Positions 39,912 through 50,180 are shown, numbered from the stretch's first letter. The stretch is DNA of 64,000 nt from Armatimonadetes bacterium 55-13 (GCA_001898035.1 MKRX01000006.1:434436-498435); one strand, 5' to 3'. Made by a program: numbers and translations. The notes: generated from the letters alone by a model not told the origin.

Positions 39912-42900
39912 CCGCCCCCGCGCCTCCTACCGCCGCCACTTCGGGCTCGAGAAACTCCGATGGAGCCAAATCCCGCTCGTCCTTTCTGAGCCTCCTCGCC
40001 AAGTCGTCGAACAGGGTGTATACCGCCGGAACGATGAACAATGTCAAGAACGTAGAGGTCGCCAGGCCACCCACCACCGCCGTCGCCAAGGGCGCCTGCA
40101 ATTCTGAGGAATTGCCGAGCTTCAAAGCCAAGGGCAACATGCCCAAAATAGCGCAGAGTGAAGTCATTAAGATCGGTCGCAATCGCGTTGGCCCCGCCTG
40201 CAACAGCGCCGCATCGCGAGACATACCCCTCCCCCGCAATTGATTCGTATAGTCGACTAACAAAATGCCGTTCTTAACGACGATTCCGATCAACATGAGA
40301 ATGCCCACATACGCCGTCAAACCAAACGCTCGGTCGCTGATGAACAGGGCAAGGACGACTCCAACGGCGCACAGAGGTACCGAGCATAACACGATCAACG
40401 GATAGATGAAAGACTCAAACTGGGTCGCCAACAGCATGTAGATCAGAGCGATCGCCAAGAGAACCGTGACGCCCAACCCGCCAAACTCACGCTCGCGCCG
40501 AAGCTGCTGATCGCCAAACGACCAGTACATGCCCTGCGGAAATTGAACCTTACCAAGCTCCTTGGCAATGTCGGCTTGAACTGCGCTATCGCTTCGGTCC
40601 ACCACCCGCCCCGTCACCGCCACATACCGCTGCCGATCCGTTCGCGTGATCTGATTGGGACCGGTGCCGATCACGGGCTGAGCCACCTGTCCCAGCGTCA
40701 CCTGACGTGGTGAATCGCCGGGGCGCGCCGCCGCAATAGTCTTGACCGGCAGATCTCGCAGGCTCTCGATCGACCTTCGCTGATTCTGAGGGACCTGAAC
40801 ATAGATCGGATACTGAAAGCCCTTTTCCTGGAAGTAGGTGGTGAGCGCGCCGCTGGTGCTGGTGCCGATTGCTGACGCGATGTCTTGGAAGCTGACTCCC
40901 AACTGCGCCGCCTTCTGCCGATCTACTTTCCATTGCAACTCGGGCGTCGCGTCTTGAACGGAGAGGTCCACGGATTCCAAGCCGGAAACGTTCTGTAAAA
41001 CGCCCTGAATCTCCTTCGCCTTCGTCATGATCTCATCCAAGTCCTGGCCGATGACATCGACTTCGATGCCCTGGTTGGACCCACCCAAAATATTCGCCAC
41101 CAAGTCGGTCGGCTGGGCCAAGGGTCGAATGCCAGCAATTCGATTGAGCTTGCCATTGAGACGCTTAATGACGTCTTCCGTCCGGCTCTTGTGGTTCGCT
41201 TTCAGCCGTACGGAAGCCGAACCCTCGTTAGAATTGCCGTTGCTGGACGTCCCCCGCAGATTCAGGTTCGCGCCAATTGCCAGCAGAACGGTCTCCACTT
41301 CCGGATCGTCCATCAGGATCTTCTCTACCTGGGACATCTTTTCATAGGTCGTATCGAGACTCGTTCCAATCGGGAGTCGAACTCGCACGGAAAAGTCGCC
41401 GGTATCGGTTTTGGGCAAGGTTTCCGTGCCAATCATCGGCGCCAGAGGAAGCACTAAGAGAGTCAGCACGATCGCGCCCCCAATAACCATCCAACGGTGC
41501 TTGAGCGTCCATTGAAGACCTTGGTGATATGACTGATCCACTCGGTCTAAGAACTGCCCAAATCGGTCGAATAGGCGAGTCAGGGGTCCAACCTTCTTCC
41601 CGCGCTGGACGCGCAGCTCAGGATGAGCTTCTTCTTCGACCTCCTCTTCCTTAACCACGCGGGAAGCCAGCATCGGCACCACGGTCGTCGCGTCCAGGAG
41701 CGAAACCGCCAAGGAGAAAATCACGACCAACGCAAACTGAGTAAACGTCTGCCCAGACTGTCCCTTAATCATGAAAAGGGGCAAGAAGACGACCATGACC
41801 GTAATCGTCGAGGCCACAACCGCGGAAAGAATCTCTTGGGTACCGCTAACGGCCGCATCGGTCGCGCGTCGCTTGTCGCGCTCGATATGCCGGTAGATGT
41901 TCTCCAAGACAACGATGGCGTCGTCCACGATCAAGCCCGTCGCCAGCGCCAAGCCGCTGAGCGAGATGGTATTCAGGGTGAAGCCCATGAAGTACATCAA
42001 CGCAAAGGTCGAGATAACCGAAATCGGAATCGAAAGCGCAACGACCATGGTTGATCGCACGCTCCGAAGGAAGAACATGATGACCAGGATCGCGAGCACG
42101 CCGCCGATCATCGCCGTCTCTTTCAGTTCGTCGATCGACTTCTCGATAAAGCCGGACTGATCGTAAGCCTTTCCAAACTTCAACTGGGGATAGCGAGCCT
42201 CGATCTCCTTGACCTTGGCTTCTACCGCCTGCGCCGCGTCAACCGTGTTCGCCCCCGTCTGCTTGGTGATCGAGACCGCAACGGCGGGATCGCCATTCAT
42301 TCGGGTGAAGATTCGTTCCTCCTGACTGTCGTCCCGAACGTTGGCAACCTCGCCCAACGTAACGTTTCGACCACTGTAGGAACCCAACGGCATCAGCTTC
42401 GCATCGGCGATGGAAGTGAAGTAACCGACGCTACGGATCGTGTATTCCCGTGCCCCGTCTTTTGCGATGCCCGCGGGGACACTGATGTTCTCCGCCTGAA
42501 TGCGTTTCATCACATCGGCCAGACCGATTCCGTACGCCTCCAGCTTAGCCGTGTCGACATCCACAATCACCGCCCGCTCTTGGCCACCGGTCACGTTAAC
42601 TTGAGCGACGCCACCTGCAGACTCCAGAATCGGCGAGATTTCGTTGTCGAGCAACGTTCGAAGCTTGATCGGATCCTTAATGCCCGAAACCCCATAAACC
42701 ACGATGGGAAGGCTCGAGGGATCGAACTTAAAGACGGATGGATTCTGAATGTTGGGATCGTCAGGGAACGTGCGCGCCGCCCTCTGGACGAACTGCAAGA
42801 CGTCCACTGCCGCCTGATTCACGTCCACGCCGTAATCCAGTTGCACGCGAACGGAAGATTGCCCCAACGAGGACGTCGAGGTGACCTTATACATCCCGGG

Positions 42901-43122
42901 AACCGTCGAAACCGCCTGTTCGATCGGACGCGTAATCTGAGTTTCAATCTCCTGCGGAGAGGTATTCGGCCAAGATGTGTTCACCACGATCGTGGGAATG
43001 TCCACCTTCGGAAGAAGATCGATGGGAAGGCGGAATAGGCAAACCAAACCCAATACGGCCAAAGCCGCAATGCGCATCGTAACGGCTACGGGCCGTGAAA
43101 CCGAAAAGCGGGCGATATTCAC
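39904..43122 (-). CDS. RND efflux permease (AcrB/MdtB-like)
   Basis: The 1072-aa inner-membrane protein has the RND plan: TM1 at 10-30 (VAVTMRIAALAVLGLVCLF), a large periplasmic loop with NTSWPNTSPQEIETQITRPI, and a TM2-6 bundle with LALATGLIVDDAIVVLENIY (the two aspartates of the proton relay in TM4). A second periplasmic loop and TM7-12 follow (VGILMLIGIVVKNGILLVDY). This is a hydrophobic or heavy-metal-free drug-efflux type rather than a CusA type. It overlaps the HlyD gene by 4 bp and the MarR gene by 8 bp. No outer-membrane TolC gene is in the operon. Confidence 0.95.
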   Translation of the reverse strand: MNIARFSVSRPVAVTMRIAALAVLGLVCLFRLPIDLLPKVDIPTIVVNTSWPNTSPQEIETQITRPIEQAVSTVPGMYKVTSTSSLGQSSVRVQLDYGVDVNQAAVDVLQFVQRAARTFPDDPNIQNPSVFKFDPSSLPIVVYGVSGIKDPIKLRTLLDNEISPILESAGGVAQVNVTGGQERAVIVDVDTAKLEAYGIGLADVMKRIQAENISVPAGIAKDGAREYTIRSVGYFTSIADAKLMPLGSYSGRNVTLGEVANVRDDSQEERIFTRMNGDPAVAVSITKQTGANTVDAAQAVEAKVKEIEARYPQLKFGKAYDQSGFIEKSIDELKETAMIGGVLAILVIMFFLRSVRSTMVVALSIPISVISTFALMYFMGFTLNTISLSGLALATGLIVDDAIVVLENIYRHIERDKRRATDAAVSGTQEILSAVVASTITVMVVFLPLFMIKGQSGQTFTQFALVVIFSLAVSLLDATTVVPMLASRVVKEEEVEEEAHPELRVQRGKKVGPLTRLFDRFGQFLDRVDQSYHQGLQWTLKHRWMVIGGAIVLTLLVLPLAPMIGTETLPKTDTGDFSVRVRLPIGTSLDTTYEKMSQVEKILMDDPEVETVLLAIGANLNLRGTSSNGNSNEGSASVRLKANHKSRTEDVIKRLNGKLNRIAGIRPLAQPTDLVANILGGSNQGIEVDVIGQDLDEIMTKAKEIQGVLQNVSGLESVDLSVQDATPELQWKVDRQKAAQLGVSFQDIASAIGTSTSGALTTYFQEKGFQYPIYVQVPQNQRRSIESLRDLPVKTIAAARPGDSPRQVTLGQVAQPVIGTGPNQITRTDRQRYVAVTGRVVDRSDSAVQADIAKELGKVQFPQGMYWSFGDQQLRREREFGGLGVTVLLAIALIYMLLATQFESFIYPLIVLCSVPLCAVGVVLALFISDRAFGLTAYVGILMLIGIVVKNGILLVDYTNQLRGRGMSRDAALLQAGPTRLRPILMTSLCAILGMLPLALKLGNSSELQAPLATAVVGGLATSTFLTLFIVPAVYTLFDDLARRLRKDERDLAPSEFLEPEVAAVGGAGADV

Positions 43123-44711
43123 TTGGTCTTACCTTCGCCCTGTTTGGGAAGTCGAATCTTCGAGCCGTCCTTGAGGGGCGAATAAGAAAGAGTCACCACC
43201 TTCTCCCCCACCTTAAGTCCGGATCGTATCTCTGTGAGAGTGGCGTCCGATTGCCCAATCTCCACGGCTCGCGTCGAGACGACTCCCTCCGAGTCAACGA
43301 CCTTCACCTGGGGTTTGCCGCTCGAATCGTCTACCGCCCCCTTGGGTACCGCCACCGCCGCCTGAACCCGACTGATAATGATGTTTGCTTTGGCATACAT
43401 GCCCGGACGAATCGCGCCGTCCGGGTTATCCAATCGAACTTGAAAACTGAACTGCCGACTCTGTGGATCGGCCGCCGGGTTCACCTGCGAGATTTTCCCG
43501 ATCCATGTCCGACCGGGAAACGCATCGAAACTCAGCTTCACCTCTTGTCCAATATGAACGGCGTCCGCATTCTCGATCGGAAGCGAAGCCGTCACAAACA
43601 GCCACTTCAAATACTGTATGGTCACCACCGCCGAACCAGGGCTAGCCATGCTTCCCGGGTCCGCGTTACGAGCCGTCACCGTTCCCTCGATCGAGGATTT
43701 CAAAACCGTGTCTGCCTGCTTGGCCTGTGCCTGAGCAAGCTGAGCCTCTGCCGACTTCACCGAAGCCTCCAGCGCCGCCAAGTTCTCGCTATAAGCCGCC
43801 GAACCAGACCGATTGGCCTTGGCAATGTCCAACGCCGCTTGAGCCTGGTTCACCCTCGCCGCCGCCGTCTGGACATCCACATCCGCCTTTTTCTTGGCTA
43901 TTTCGAGTTGCTGTTTCGCGGAGTCTAGCTGCGCGTTGGCCGAATCCAGGGCCGATCTGCTGGCATCGAGTTGGGCCTCCGCAACATCAACGCCTTTCTC
44001 CGCGACCTGATAATCGGCGCGAGCATCGTCCACATTCTGAGCCGCTACATACCCTGATTTGAGGAGTCGCTCCAAACGCTCGTATTTGAGCTTTGCGTTG
44101 TCGGCGTCCGCTTGGGCAGAAGCAACTTTCGCCTGGTTATTCCGAATATCACTCTGGGCGGCCTTAACCTTGGCTGTAGCATCCACTACATTAGACTGCG
44201 CGGATTGAACCTGGGCCTCGTAAGTTTGCTTGGCCTGAAGCAGTTCCGCCTTCGCCGTCTCCAAATTCGCCTGTTGCTGACGAACGTTTCCCTGAATGGC
44301 TACATCGTTAGAGGACTTGCTGATCTGAGCTTCTGCCAACTTAGCCCTGGCTTCTGCCACCGCCGCTTGCTGTTGAAGCGCCGCCCCTTCCAAATCGCTG
44401 GGATTGATCCGAACAACCACCTGTCCAACCTGAACGTGATCCCCCTCGCGGACTTCCAGAAAATCGATCCGACCCGCCGTACGAGGAGAGAGATCGACTT
44501 TGTAGGGGCTTTGAACCGTTCCCACCGCTTCAAGCGTCGTGGAGAGGGTCGCCGGGGCTGCCTCAGCCATATCCGCCGAAACCACCGCATTCTTTCGAGA
44601 GCCCTGCTGACTCGCCGCTTCCTGCGCCGCCGCCTTCTCCGCCGACAACCTCCAAAAGACAAGACCCAGGATCAGAACGATAGGAATTCCAAAGACTAAC
44701 AGTCGCTTCAT
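43119..44711 (-). CDS. HlyD/AcrA-type periplasmic adaptor with long coiled coil
   Basis: The 530-aa protein has one N-terminal membrane anchor (about 5-20, ending at AAAQEAA). A beta-barrel and lipoyl half (VDLSPRTAGRIDFLEVREGD) is followed by a very long alanine/glutamine-rich coiled-coil hairpin (about 100-335), the second lipoyl half (KSSIEGTVTARNADPGSM) and the membrane-proximal domain. The hairpin is longer than in AcrA, suggesting a wider gap to the outer-membrane partner. It is the first gene of the efflux operon. The 97-bp region before it, shared with the divergent M16 gene, should hold the promoter and MarR operator. Confidence 0.9.
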   Translation of the reverse strand: MKRLLVFGIPIVLILGLVFWRLSAEKAAAQEAASQQGSRKNAVVSADMAEAAPATLSTTLEAVGTVQSPYKVDLSPRTAGRIDFLEVREGDHVQVGQVVVRINPSDLEGAALQQQAAVAEARAKLAEAQISKSSNDVAIQGNVRQQQANLETAKAELLQAKQTYEAQVQSAQSNVVDATAKVKAAQSDIRNNQAKVASAQADADNAKLKYERLERLLKSGYVAAQNVDDARADYQVAEKGVDVAEAQLDASRSALDSANAQLDSAKQQLEIAKKKADVDVQTAAARVNQAQAALDIAKANRSGSAAYSENLAALEASVKSAEAQLAQAQAKQADTVLKSSIEGTVTARNADPGSMASPGSAVVTIQYLKWLFVTASLPIENADAVHIGQEVKLSFDAFPGRTWIGKISQVNPAADPQSRQFSFQVRLDNPDGAIRPGMYAKANIIISRVQAAVAVPKGAVDDSSGKPQVKVVDSEGVVSTRAVEIGQSDATLTEIRSGLKVGEKVVTLSYSPLKDGSKIRLPKQGEGKTK

Positions 44712-44808
44712 CGATGCCTCATAGAAAGTTTACGCGCGTCAAGTAAATTTGTTCACCACAATTGACCCAAAAACCTAATCTCCTGAATCAGGTCAAAATA
44801 AAGCCGAC

Positions 44809-47484
44809 ATGCTCAAAAGGCTCCTCCCCGCCCTTGCGCTCCTTCCCATCCTTGGTCAAGCTCAAGACCTCAAAGTCGAGAAATACACGCTGCCCAACGG
44901 CATGACCGTCATCCTCCACGAAGACCACAGTCTGCCGATGGCTGCCGTCAACGTGTGGTATAAGGTCGGTTCCAAGGATGAGCCCGAACGTCGAAGCGGC
45001 TTCGCCCACCTCTTTGAGCACTTGATGTTCATGGGAACCGAACGTGTCCCCAATGGTGAATTCGACACCTTGATGGAGAAGTACGGTGGCAGCAACAACG
45101 CCACAACGGCGGAAGACCGCACGAACTACTTCGAAGCTGGTCCATCGTCTCTCTTACCTACCCTTCTCTGGCTAGAGGCAGACCGCCTGGAAGACCTCGG
45201 TCGAATGATGGATCAAAAGAAGCTCGATCTCCAGCGGGAAGTAGTCAAAAACGAACGGCGCCAAACCACGGAGAACGTTCCCTATGGGAAGGCCTACGAA
45301 GCCATCCCTCACCTAATGTTCCCCAAGGGACACCCTTACAGCACCAGCGTCATAGGATCGATGGAAGATCTGGACAACGCGTCGGTAAAAGACGTCAAGG
45401 ACTTCTTTGCCACCTTTTATGTCCCAAATAACGCCTCGATGGTCATTGCGGGAGACTTCGATTCCAAGACAATCAAACCCCTCATCGCCAAACTGTTCGG
45501 ATCGCTTCCCAAAGGCAACGATATCGTCCGCAAATCGGTAGTCCCGTTCTCCTTCTCGACAAAGCGCACCACGATGGTGGATGACGTCCAGGTCCCAAAA
45601 ACCATCATGGTCTGGCACAGCCCCGCCGCCTATAAGCCCGGCGACATCGAAATGCGCCTTGCTGGTTCTATTCTCTCGGATGGCTATAGCAGCCGACTCT
45701 ATCAGAGCCTCGTGGTTGACAAAGGGCTCGCCAGCGACGTAAGCGCCTACCAAAGCTCACTCTTGCTCGGGTCGCTGTTCTACGTAGAAGCCACCGCGCG
45801 AGAAGGCGTGCCGATCGCAAAATTGGAAGCCGCCATCGATAACACGCTTGCTGAGTTCCGAAAGAAAGGTCCTACGAAATCGGAAGTCGATCGCCAAATC
45901 GCCGGAACCCTCTTCCAATCGGTAAATCGCCTCCAAAGCATTGATGCCCTCGCCGATCAATTGAACGAATTTAACTTCTACTTCGGCGATCCCAACTCGT
46001 TCACGAGAGAAGTCAATCTCTACAAATCGATGACGCCCGCAAAGATTCAAACCGCCGTCGCCAAGACTTTGGATCCTCAAAAACGGCTCGTCCTCCGCGT
46101 CGTTCCACAAATCGCCAAGCCCGAAGTAAATCCCCGCAACACAAAACCGGAGATGGCGGCGGATAAGCCCTTCAACTTCCCTAAGCCGACCCAATTGAAA
46201 CTATCGAATGGCATTCCCATCTACTATTGGCGCCGAGCCGAAACCCCCATGGTGACAGCCACCATTCGGTTTGATGCGGGCGCCGCGGTGGACAGCCCTG
46301 CCAAATCTGGCCTCGCCTACCTAACCGCCGATATGCTGGACGAAGGCGCCGGCACGCGAAACGCCGAACAACTCACCACGGCGCTCGAATCGCTCGGCGC
46401 ACAACTCTCCACCGATGCCGACCAAATCTCATCGAGCGTATCACTTACCGCAACTACGGACAATTTCGCCAAGGCTCTGCCTCTCATGGCCGATGTCGTT
46501 CGTCAACCGCAACTGAACAAAGATGAATGGGATCGGGTGAAGTCAATCCAGATCGACGACCTTAAACAATCCGCGGACAATCCTAATTCGGTCGCCGGCC
46601 GCGTTGGAAATCGAGAGTTCTTCGGATCGAGCCACCCCTACGGCCGTCCCACTGGCGGCGAAATCTCCACCGTCAGTAATTTGAAACTGGATGACGTCAA
46701 GGCCGAGTACAAGCGAATTTTCCGGCCCGAGCAAGCCGCCATCTTCGCCGCCGGCAACTTGTCGCCGGAAGCGTTCAAAGCGCTGATGGAAAAACAGTTC
46801 GGAGGATGGAAGTCGGCAGACAAAGCCATGATTGCCAAACCCATGTACGCCGCCGTGAATCCTGAAAAGACTCGCGTCGTTGTTGTGGATAAGCCTGGCG
46901 CCGTCCAAACCGTGATTCGCATATACATGCCCACCGAGCCGTTTACCTCGCCAAACCGGCCCGCACTAGCTGAAACGGGCATTGTCTTCGGCGGAACCTT
47001 CACCTCCCGTATCAATCGCAACTTAAGGGAAGATAAGGGATATACCTATGGCGCCAACTTGCGATTCAACTTCTCCCGAAACGTGAGCTATGTCATCGCA
47101 GGTTCCTCAGTCCGTACCGACGTGACCGGCGCATCGCTAAAGGAGTTCCTCAAAGAGTTTGAGAAGATACGCACCGGCGACATCACGGACGACGAAGCCT
47201 CGAAAGCTCGCTCCACCTATCGTTTCGACGCCGTCAGCGGCATCGGGTCCATCCAGAGCCTCGTCGGCACAGGCATCGGTTATTACGAAGATGGAATCCC
47301 CTTCAACGCTGTGGATGCCGAACTCGCAAAATTCGCCGCCCTCAAAGCCAGCGACCTCAATGCCGTCGTCAAAAATGGACTGCCCGTAGAACGAGCCCTC
47401 ATCGTTCTCGTGGGTGACAAGGGCGAAATCCTGCGCCAAATTACCGACCTCGGACTTCCTGAACCGGAAATCGTCAAACCATAA
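44809..47484 (+). CDS. M16-family zinc metallopeptidase, two-domain
   Basis: The 891-aa protein has a signal peptide (MLKRLLPALALLPILGQAQ). The first M16 domain has the inverted zinc motif HLFEHLMFMGT (H67, E70, H71) and NERRQTTENVPYGKAYE with the third ligand glutamate (about 147). The second half is a degenerate M16 domain (no HxxEH). This full-length fused form resembles bacterial pitrilysin-like peptidases that degrade small peptides in the periplasm. It is divergent from the efflux operon and 4 bp from the next membrane-protein gene, with which it may be cotranscribed. Confidence 0.93.
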   Translation: MLKRLLPALALLPILGQAQDLKVEKYTLPNGMTVILHEDHSLPMAAVNVWYKVGSKDEPERRSGFAHLFEHLMFMGTERVPNGEFDTLMEKYGGSNNATTAEDRTNYFEAGPSSLLPTLLWLEADRLEDLGRMMDQKKLDLQREVVKNERRQTTENVPYGKAYEAIPHLMFPKGHPYSTSVIGSMEDLDNASVKDVKDFFATFYVPNNASMVIAGDFDSKTIKPLIAKLFGSLPKGNDIVRKSVVPFSFSTKRTTMVDDVQVPKTIMVWHSPAAYKPGDIEMRLAGSILSDGYSSRLYQSLVVDKGLASDVSAYQSSLLLGSLFYVEATAREGVPIAKLEAAIDNTLAEFRKKGPTKSEVDRQIAGTLFQSVNRLQSIDALADQLNEFNFYFGDPNSFTREVNLYKSMTPAKIQTAVAKTLDPQKRLVLRVVPQIAKPEVNPRNTKPEMAADKPFNFPKPTQLKLSNGIPIYYWRRAETPMVTATIRFDAGAAVDSPAKSGLAYLTADMLDEGAGTRNAEQLTTALESLGAQLSTDADQISSSVSLTATTDNFAKALPLMADVVRQPQLNKDEWDRVKSIQIDDLKQSADNPNSVAGRVGNREFFGSSHPYGRPTGGEISTVSNLKLDDVKAEYKRIFRPEQAAIFAAGNLSPEAFKALMEKQFGGWKSADKAMIAKPMYAAVNPEKTRVVVVDKPGAVQTVIRIYMPTEPFTSPNRPALAETGIVFGGTFTSRINRNLREDKGYTYGANLRFNFSRNVSYVIAGSSVRTDVTGASLKEFLKEFEKIRTGDITDDEASKARSTYRFDAVSGIGSIQSLVGTGIGYYEDGIPFNAVDAELAKFAALKASDLNAVVKNGLPVERALIVLVGDKGEILRQITDLGLPEPEIVKP

Positions 47485-47488
47485 CCTC

Positions 47489-48175
47489 ATGTACGTCCCA
47501 AACTATGTCCCAGACCCCATAGAGATCCCCGGTAACGTCACCGAGGAGCCCTATATGGCGCGTCTGGGATTTGTAAAGCGGGTCTCCGGCCTTCACTTTT
47601 TCAGCCTCATCTTGGTCGGACTTATTGCGTATGGATCGTATGCGCCGGATCGAGATGCCTCCATCTGGCTGCTTATCGTCACCCTCGTGGTCCTGGCCGT
47701 TCTTCGCGTTGCGCTGAGAAAGGGCCGTCAAGAGGCCCGCGTCTCCGCCCTTTGCCTACCATTCGTCTTGGTGGCCGTTGGATTTGTCCTGAACCACGTC
47801 CAGCGAGCGGGTTGGCCGGTCTGGACAATCATCATCGGCCCAGGTTGCGCCCTCATATATTCGCTGCTCTGTGGACGAGACTTCAGCTTCGTGGGTCAGT
47901 ACCTCCTTTCGCTTATCGCCAGCAGCACCATGATCGCCGCCATCGTCGTCATGGCGCCCGAAGGTCTCCCCAATGCCCGCTTTGCGCTCATCGCCAATGG
48001 GATCTATCTGAGCTATTTCGTATACGATCTCGCCTCACTCCTCGCCCGCCGCCGACTTCGCGAGGAATTCGCCGCCGTGATAGATCTCTACCGAGACGTC
48101 CTCAACATATTTGGCTATGTCGTTCGGTGCATCGGTCACTGGCGTAAGCATCGAATTTGGGTACTCCCACGCTAG
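47489..48175 (+). CDS. Multi-pass membrane protein, possibly Bax-inhibitor-like
   Basis: The start is the ATG at 47489, which follows the M16 stop by 4 bp; an upstream in-frame start would overlap that gene. The 228-aa product has six to seven hydrophobic segments (about 34-50, 58-76, 85-102, 108-126, 130-152 and 156-175). The N-terminal MARLGFVKRVSGLHFFSLIL resembles the opening of Bax inhibitor-1 family proteins, but the conserved C-terminal signature is not clear. Its function is unknown. Coupling to the M16 peptidase suggests a shared transcript. Confidence 0.65.
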   Translation: MYVPNYVPDPIEIPGNVTEEPYMARLGFVKRVSGLHFFSLILVGLIAYGSYAPDRDASIWLLIVTLVVLAVLRVALRKGRQEARVSALCLPFVLVAVGFVLNHVQRAGWPVWTIIIGPGCALIYSLLCGRDFSFVGQYLLSLIASSTMIAAIVVMAPEGLPNARFALIANGIYLSYFVYDLASLLARRRLREEFAAVIDLYRDVLNIFGYVVRCIGHWRKHRIWVLPR

Positions 48176-48207
48176 CCCTCCGGTTTGATACAATAACGGT
48201 CACATGG

Positions 48208-48213
48208 AAGGAG
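48208..48213 (+). promoter_or_regulatory. Ribosome-binding site deciding a CTG start
   Basis: AAGGAG lies 7 bp before the CTG at 48221. No ATG, GTG or TTG occurs in frame between it and the conserved FFVAAEYAIV coding region, so it marks the start of the CNNM-type gene. Confidence 0.65.
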
Positions 48214-48220
48214 ACGCCCG

Positions 48221-49507
48221 CTGCTAATCCTCGTTAGCATTCTGCTTGTACTTGGAAGCGTTTTCTTCGTCGCCGCAGAGTACGCCATCGTCAGCGCCCG
48301 AAAGACGAGGGTGGATTCCCTCGCCAAGAAGGGAAGCAAGATGGCCAAGGCTCTCTCCAAGGAGTTGGAAGACGTTTCACCCTATGTGGCGGGCAGCCAG
48401 ATCGGTGTCACCATGATCGGCATCGGCGTCGGCTCGGTCACGGAGCCATTCGTCACGGAAAGTCTGGTCGAATTGTTTGGGCATTCTGTGCCCCGCGCCA
48501 TCAGTTTCACCATCTCATTTCTTGTCGTCACATTCATCCTCGTCGTGGTCGGCGAGCTCCTGCCCAAGTACCTCGTCCTGAATTCCCCCGAGCGGGTCGC
48601 TCTCGTCACCTTCCGCCCGCTTAAGTTCATCATCACCATCCTCCGTCCCCTCATTTGGCTCGTTCAAGGAGCGGCTCGGCTCCTATTGCGCCTATGCGGC
48701 GTCAAGAAAGGCCCTGACTCAGGCTCCGTGGCCAAGGAAGAGCTGATGATGCTCGTGCAAACCGGCGGCGCCGAGGGCACGCTGGACAAAATGCACGCCG
48801 AGATGGTCACTCGAGCCCTGAAACTCGACGTTTTGGATGCTCGAGACATCATGGTTCACCGTCTGGACGTCAAATGGCTAGATCTCTCTTTGACCAAAGA
48901 TGAGTTGCTTGAAAAGATAGCCGCCATCCCCTTTACTCGTCTCCCCGTGTGCCGAGGAGATATCGACGACATGGTCGGCGTAGCCTATCTCCATGACATC
49001 GTCAAGAACTTACACCGATCCGATTTCAAACTCGAATCGCTGATGCGTCCCTTGGTCGCCATCCCAGAGAACCTGACCATGGAGAAGATCGTCGCCACCA
49101 TGCGCGATCAAAAAACCCAAATCCTCGTGGTCATGGACGAGTACGGTGGCACGAGCGGACTGATCACCTTGGAAGACGTCGTCGAGGAGATATTTGGCGA
49201 ACTCGAAGACCGCCTAGAGAGCGAAAGACCTCACATCGAGGTTTTCGCCAATGGTCGTGTTTCCGCTCGCTCAGACGTGCGTCTGGACGAAATCATTGAC
49301 TTCTTACACCTTCCAATCGAGTCGGGTGAAAATACAGACACCCTCGCCCAAATTATCGTAGACACCCTAGAGCGAGTACCGCGCCCTGGCGACTCAGTTG
49401 AGACTGACCTCGGCAAGATGCGAGTCGAAAACATGGCCCGACGCCGAGTCACCCGCGTTTCCATCCAGTTGAAGCCGGAACTTACAGATCCGGCCAACAA
49501 GGAGTAA
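48221..49507 (+). CDS. CNNM/CorC-type hemolysin-family protein (DUF21, CBS pair, transporter-associated domain)
   Basis: Translation most likely starts at the CTG at 48221, giving 428 aa. A GTG at 48311 would delete the first membrane helix and the family's FFVAAEYAIVSARKTRV motif. The DUF21 domain (about 1-185) has three to four membrane segments, including PYVAGSQIGVTMIGIGVGSV. Two CBS domains follow (about 210-330: FTRLPVCRGDIDDMVGVAYL, MDEYGGTSGLITLEDVVEEI), then a CorC_HlyC domain (about 345-425). Such proteins are linked to Mg2+ or Co2+ export. They are named hemolysins for historical reasons only. Confidence 0.88.
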   Translation: MLILVSILLVLGSVFFVAAEYAIVSARKTRVDSLAKKGSKMAKALSKELEDVSPYVAGSQIGVTMIGIGVGSVTEPFVTESLVELFGHSVPRAISFTISFLVVTFILVVVGELLPKYLVLNSPERVALVTFRPLKFIITILRPLIWLVQGAARLLLRLCGVKKGPDSGSVAKEELMMLVQTGGAEGTLDKMHAEMVTRALKLDVLDARDIMVHRLDVKWLDLSLTKDELLEKIAAIPFTRLPVCRGDIDDMVGVAYLHDIVKNLHRSDFKLESLMRPLVAIPENLTMEKIVATMRDQKTQILVVMDEYGGTSGLITLEDVVEEIFGELEDRLESERPHIEVFANGRVSARSDVRLDEIIDFLHLPIESGENTDTLAQIIVDTLERVPRPGDSVETDLGKMRVENMARRRVTRVSIQLKPELTDPANKE

Positions 49508-49511
49508 CTCG

Positions 49512-50180
49512 CTAGGTACCGACGGCGACAACTGGTTCGTAAAGCATCTTCATGCGCTTGGCTATCTCCACCGCATGATCCGCCACATGCTCCAACGCAT
49601 GAAACGCCTCGATCGTCCGAACCAAGTGAGCCGTATTCTCCGGATAGGCCTGAATGATCTCGATTACTCGGTCGCGAGCATGCGAATACTGCGTATCCAC
49701 GCTCTCATCCGACTCGATGATCTCCGTCGCCAGTTCCGGCGAGTACTCCGCGTAGAGCCGCAGAGAGGCCGCAAACATCTTTCGCGCCTCTTCACCCAAC
49801 TCCAACAACGCCACTTTCATCTCAGAAGGGAACTGGCCACTCAACTTGCGCGCCCGACGCGAGAGCTTCACTGCATCGTCCGCCGCCTTCTCAATTTCGC
49901 CGACCACGCCAAGGGTGGAAATCAAGAATCGTAGATCCGTCGCCACCGGCGCTTCCTGCATCACGGTCAAGACCGTGCGCTGATGCAGGTTCTGCTCCAT
50001 GTGGTCCACCTCGTCGTCGCCGCGGATCACCGAATGCGCCTCTTCAACGTTTCCGTTGATGATCGCATCCACCGCCTGCTTGACCAGGTCGTTCGCACAA
50101 GTGCCCATTCGGATCACTTCCGTGCGAATCTCTTCTAAAATCTGATGAAAATGTTGTCTCAAAGCGCTGGGTATTTCCAC
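49512..50180 (-). CDS. phoU: Phosphate signalling protein PhoU
   Basis: The 222-aa protein has two repeated three-helix PhoU bundles. The metal-binding motifs are D-E-V-D-H in RGDDEVDHME (about 73-82) and DESVDTQYSHARDR (about 158-171). It normally links the Pst phosphate transporter to the PhoR kinase and represses the Pho regulon. No pst or phoBR gene is in the window, so it stands apart from its usual operon. It is convergent with the CNNM-type gene (4 bp between ends). Confidence 0.92.
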   Translation of the reverse strand: MEIPSALRQHFHQILEEIRTEVIRMGTCANDLVKQAVDAIINGNVEEAHSVIRGDDEVDHMEQNLHQRTVLTVMQEAPVATDLRFLISTLGVVGEIEKAADDAVKLSRRARKLSGQFPSEMKVALLELGEEARKMFAASLRLYAEYSPELATEIIESDESVDTQYSHARDRVIEIIQAYPENTAHLVRTIEAFHALEHVADHAVEIAKRMKMLYEPVVAVGT

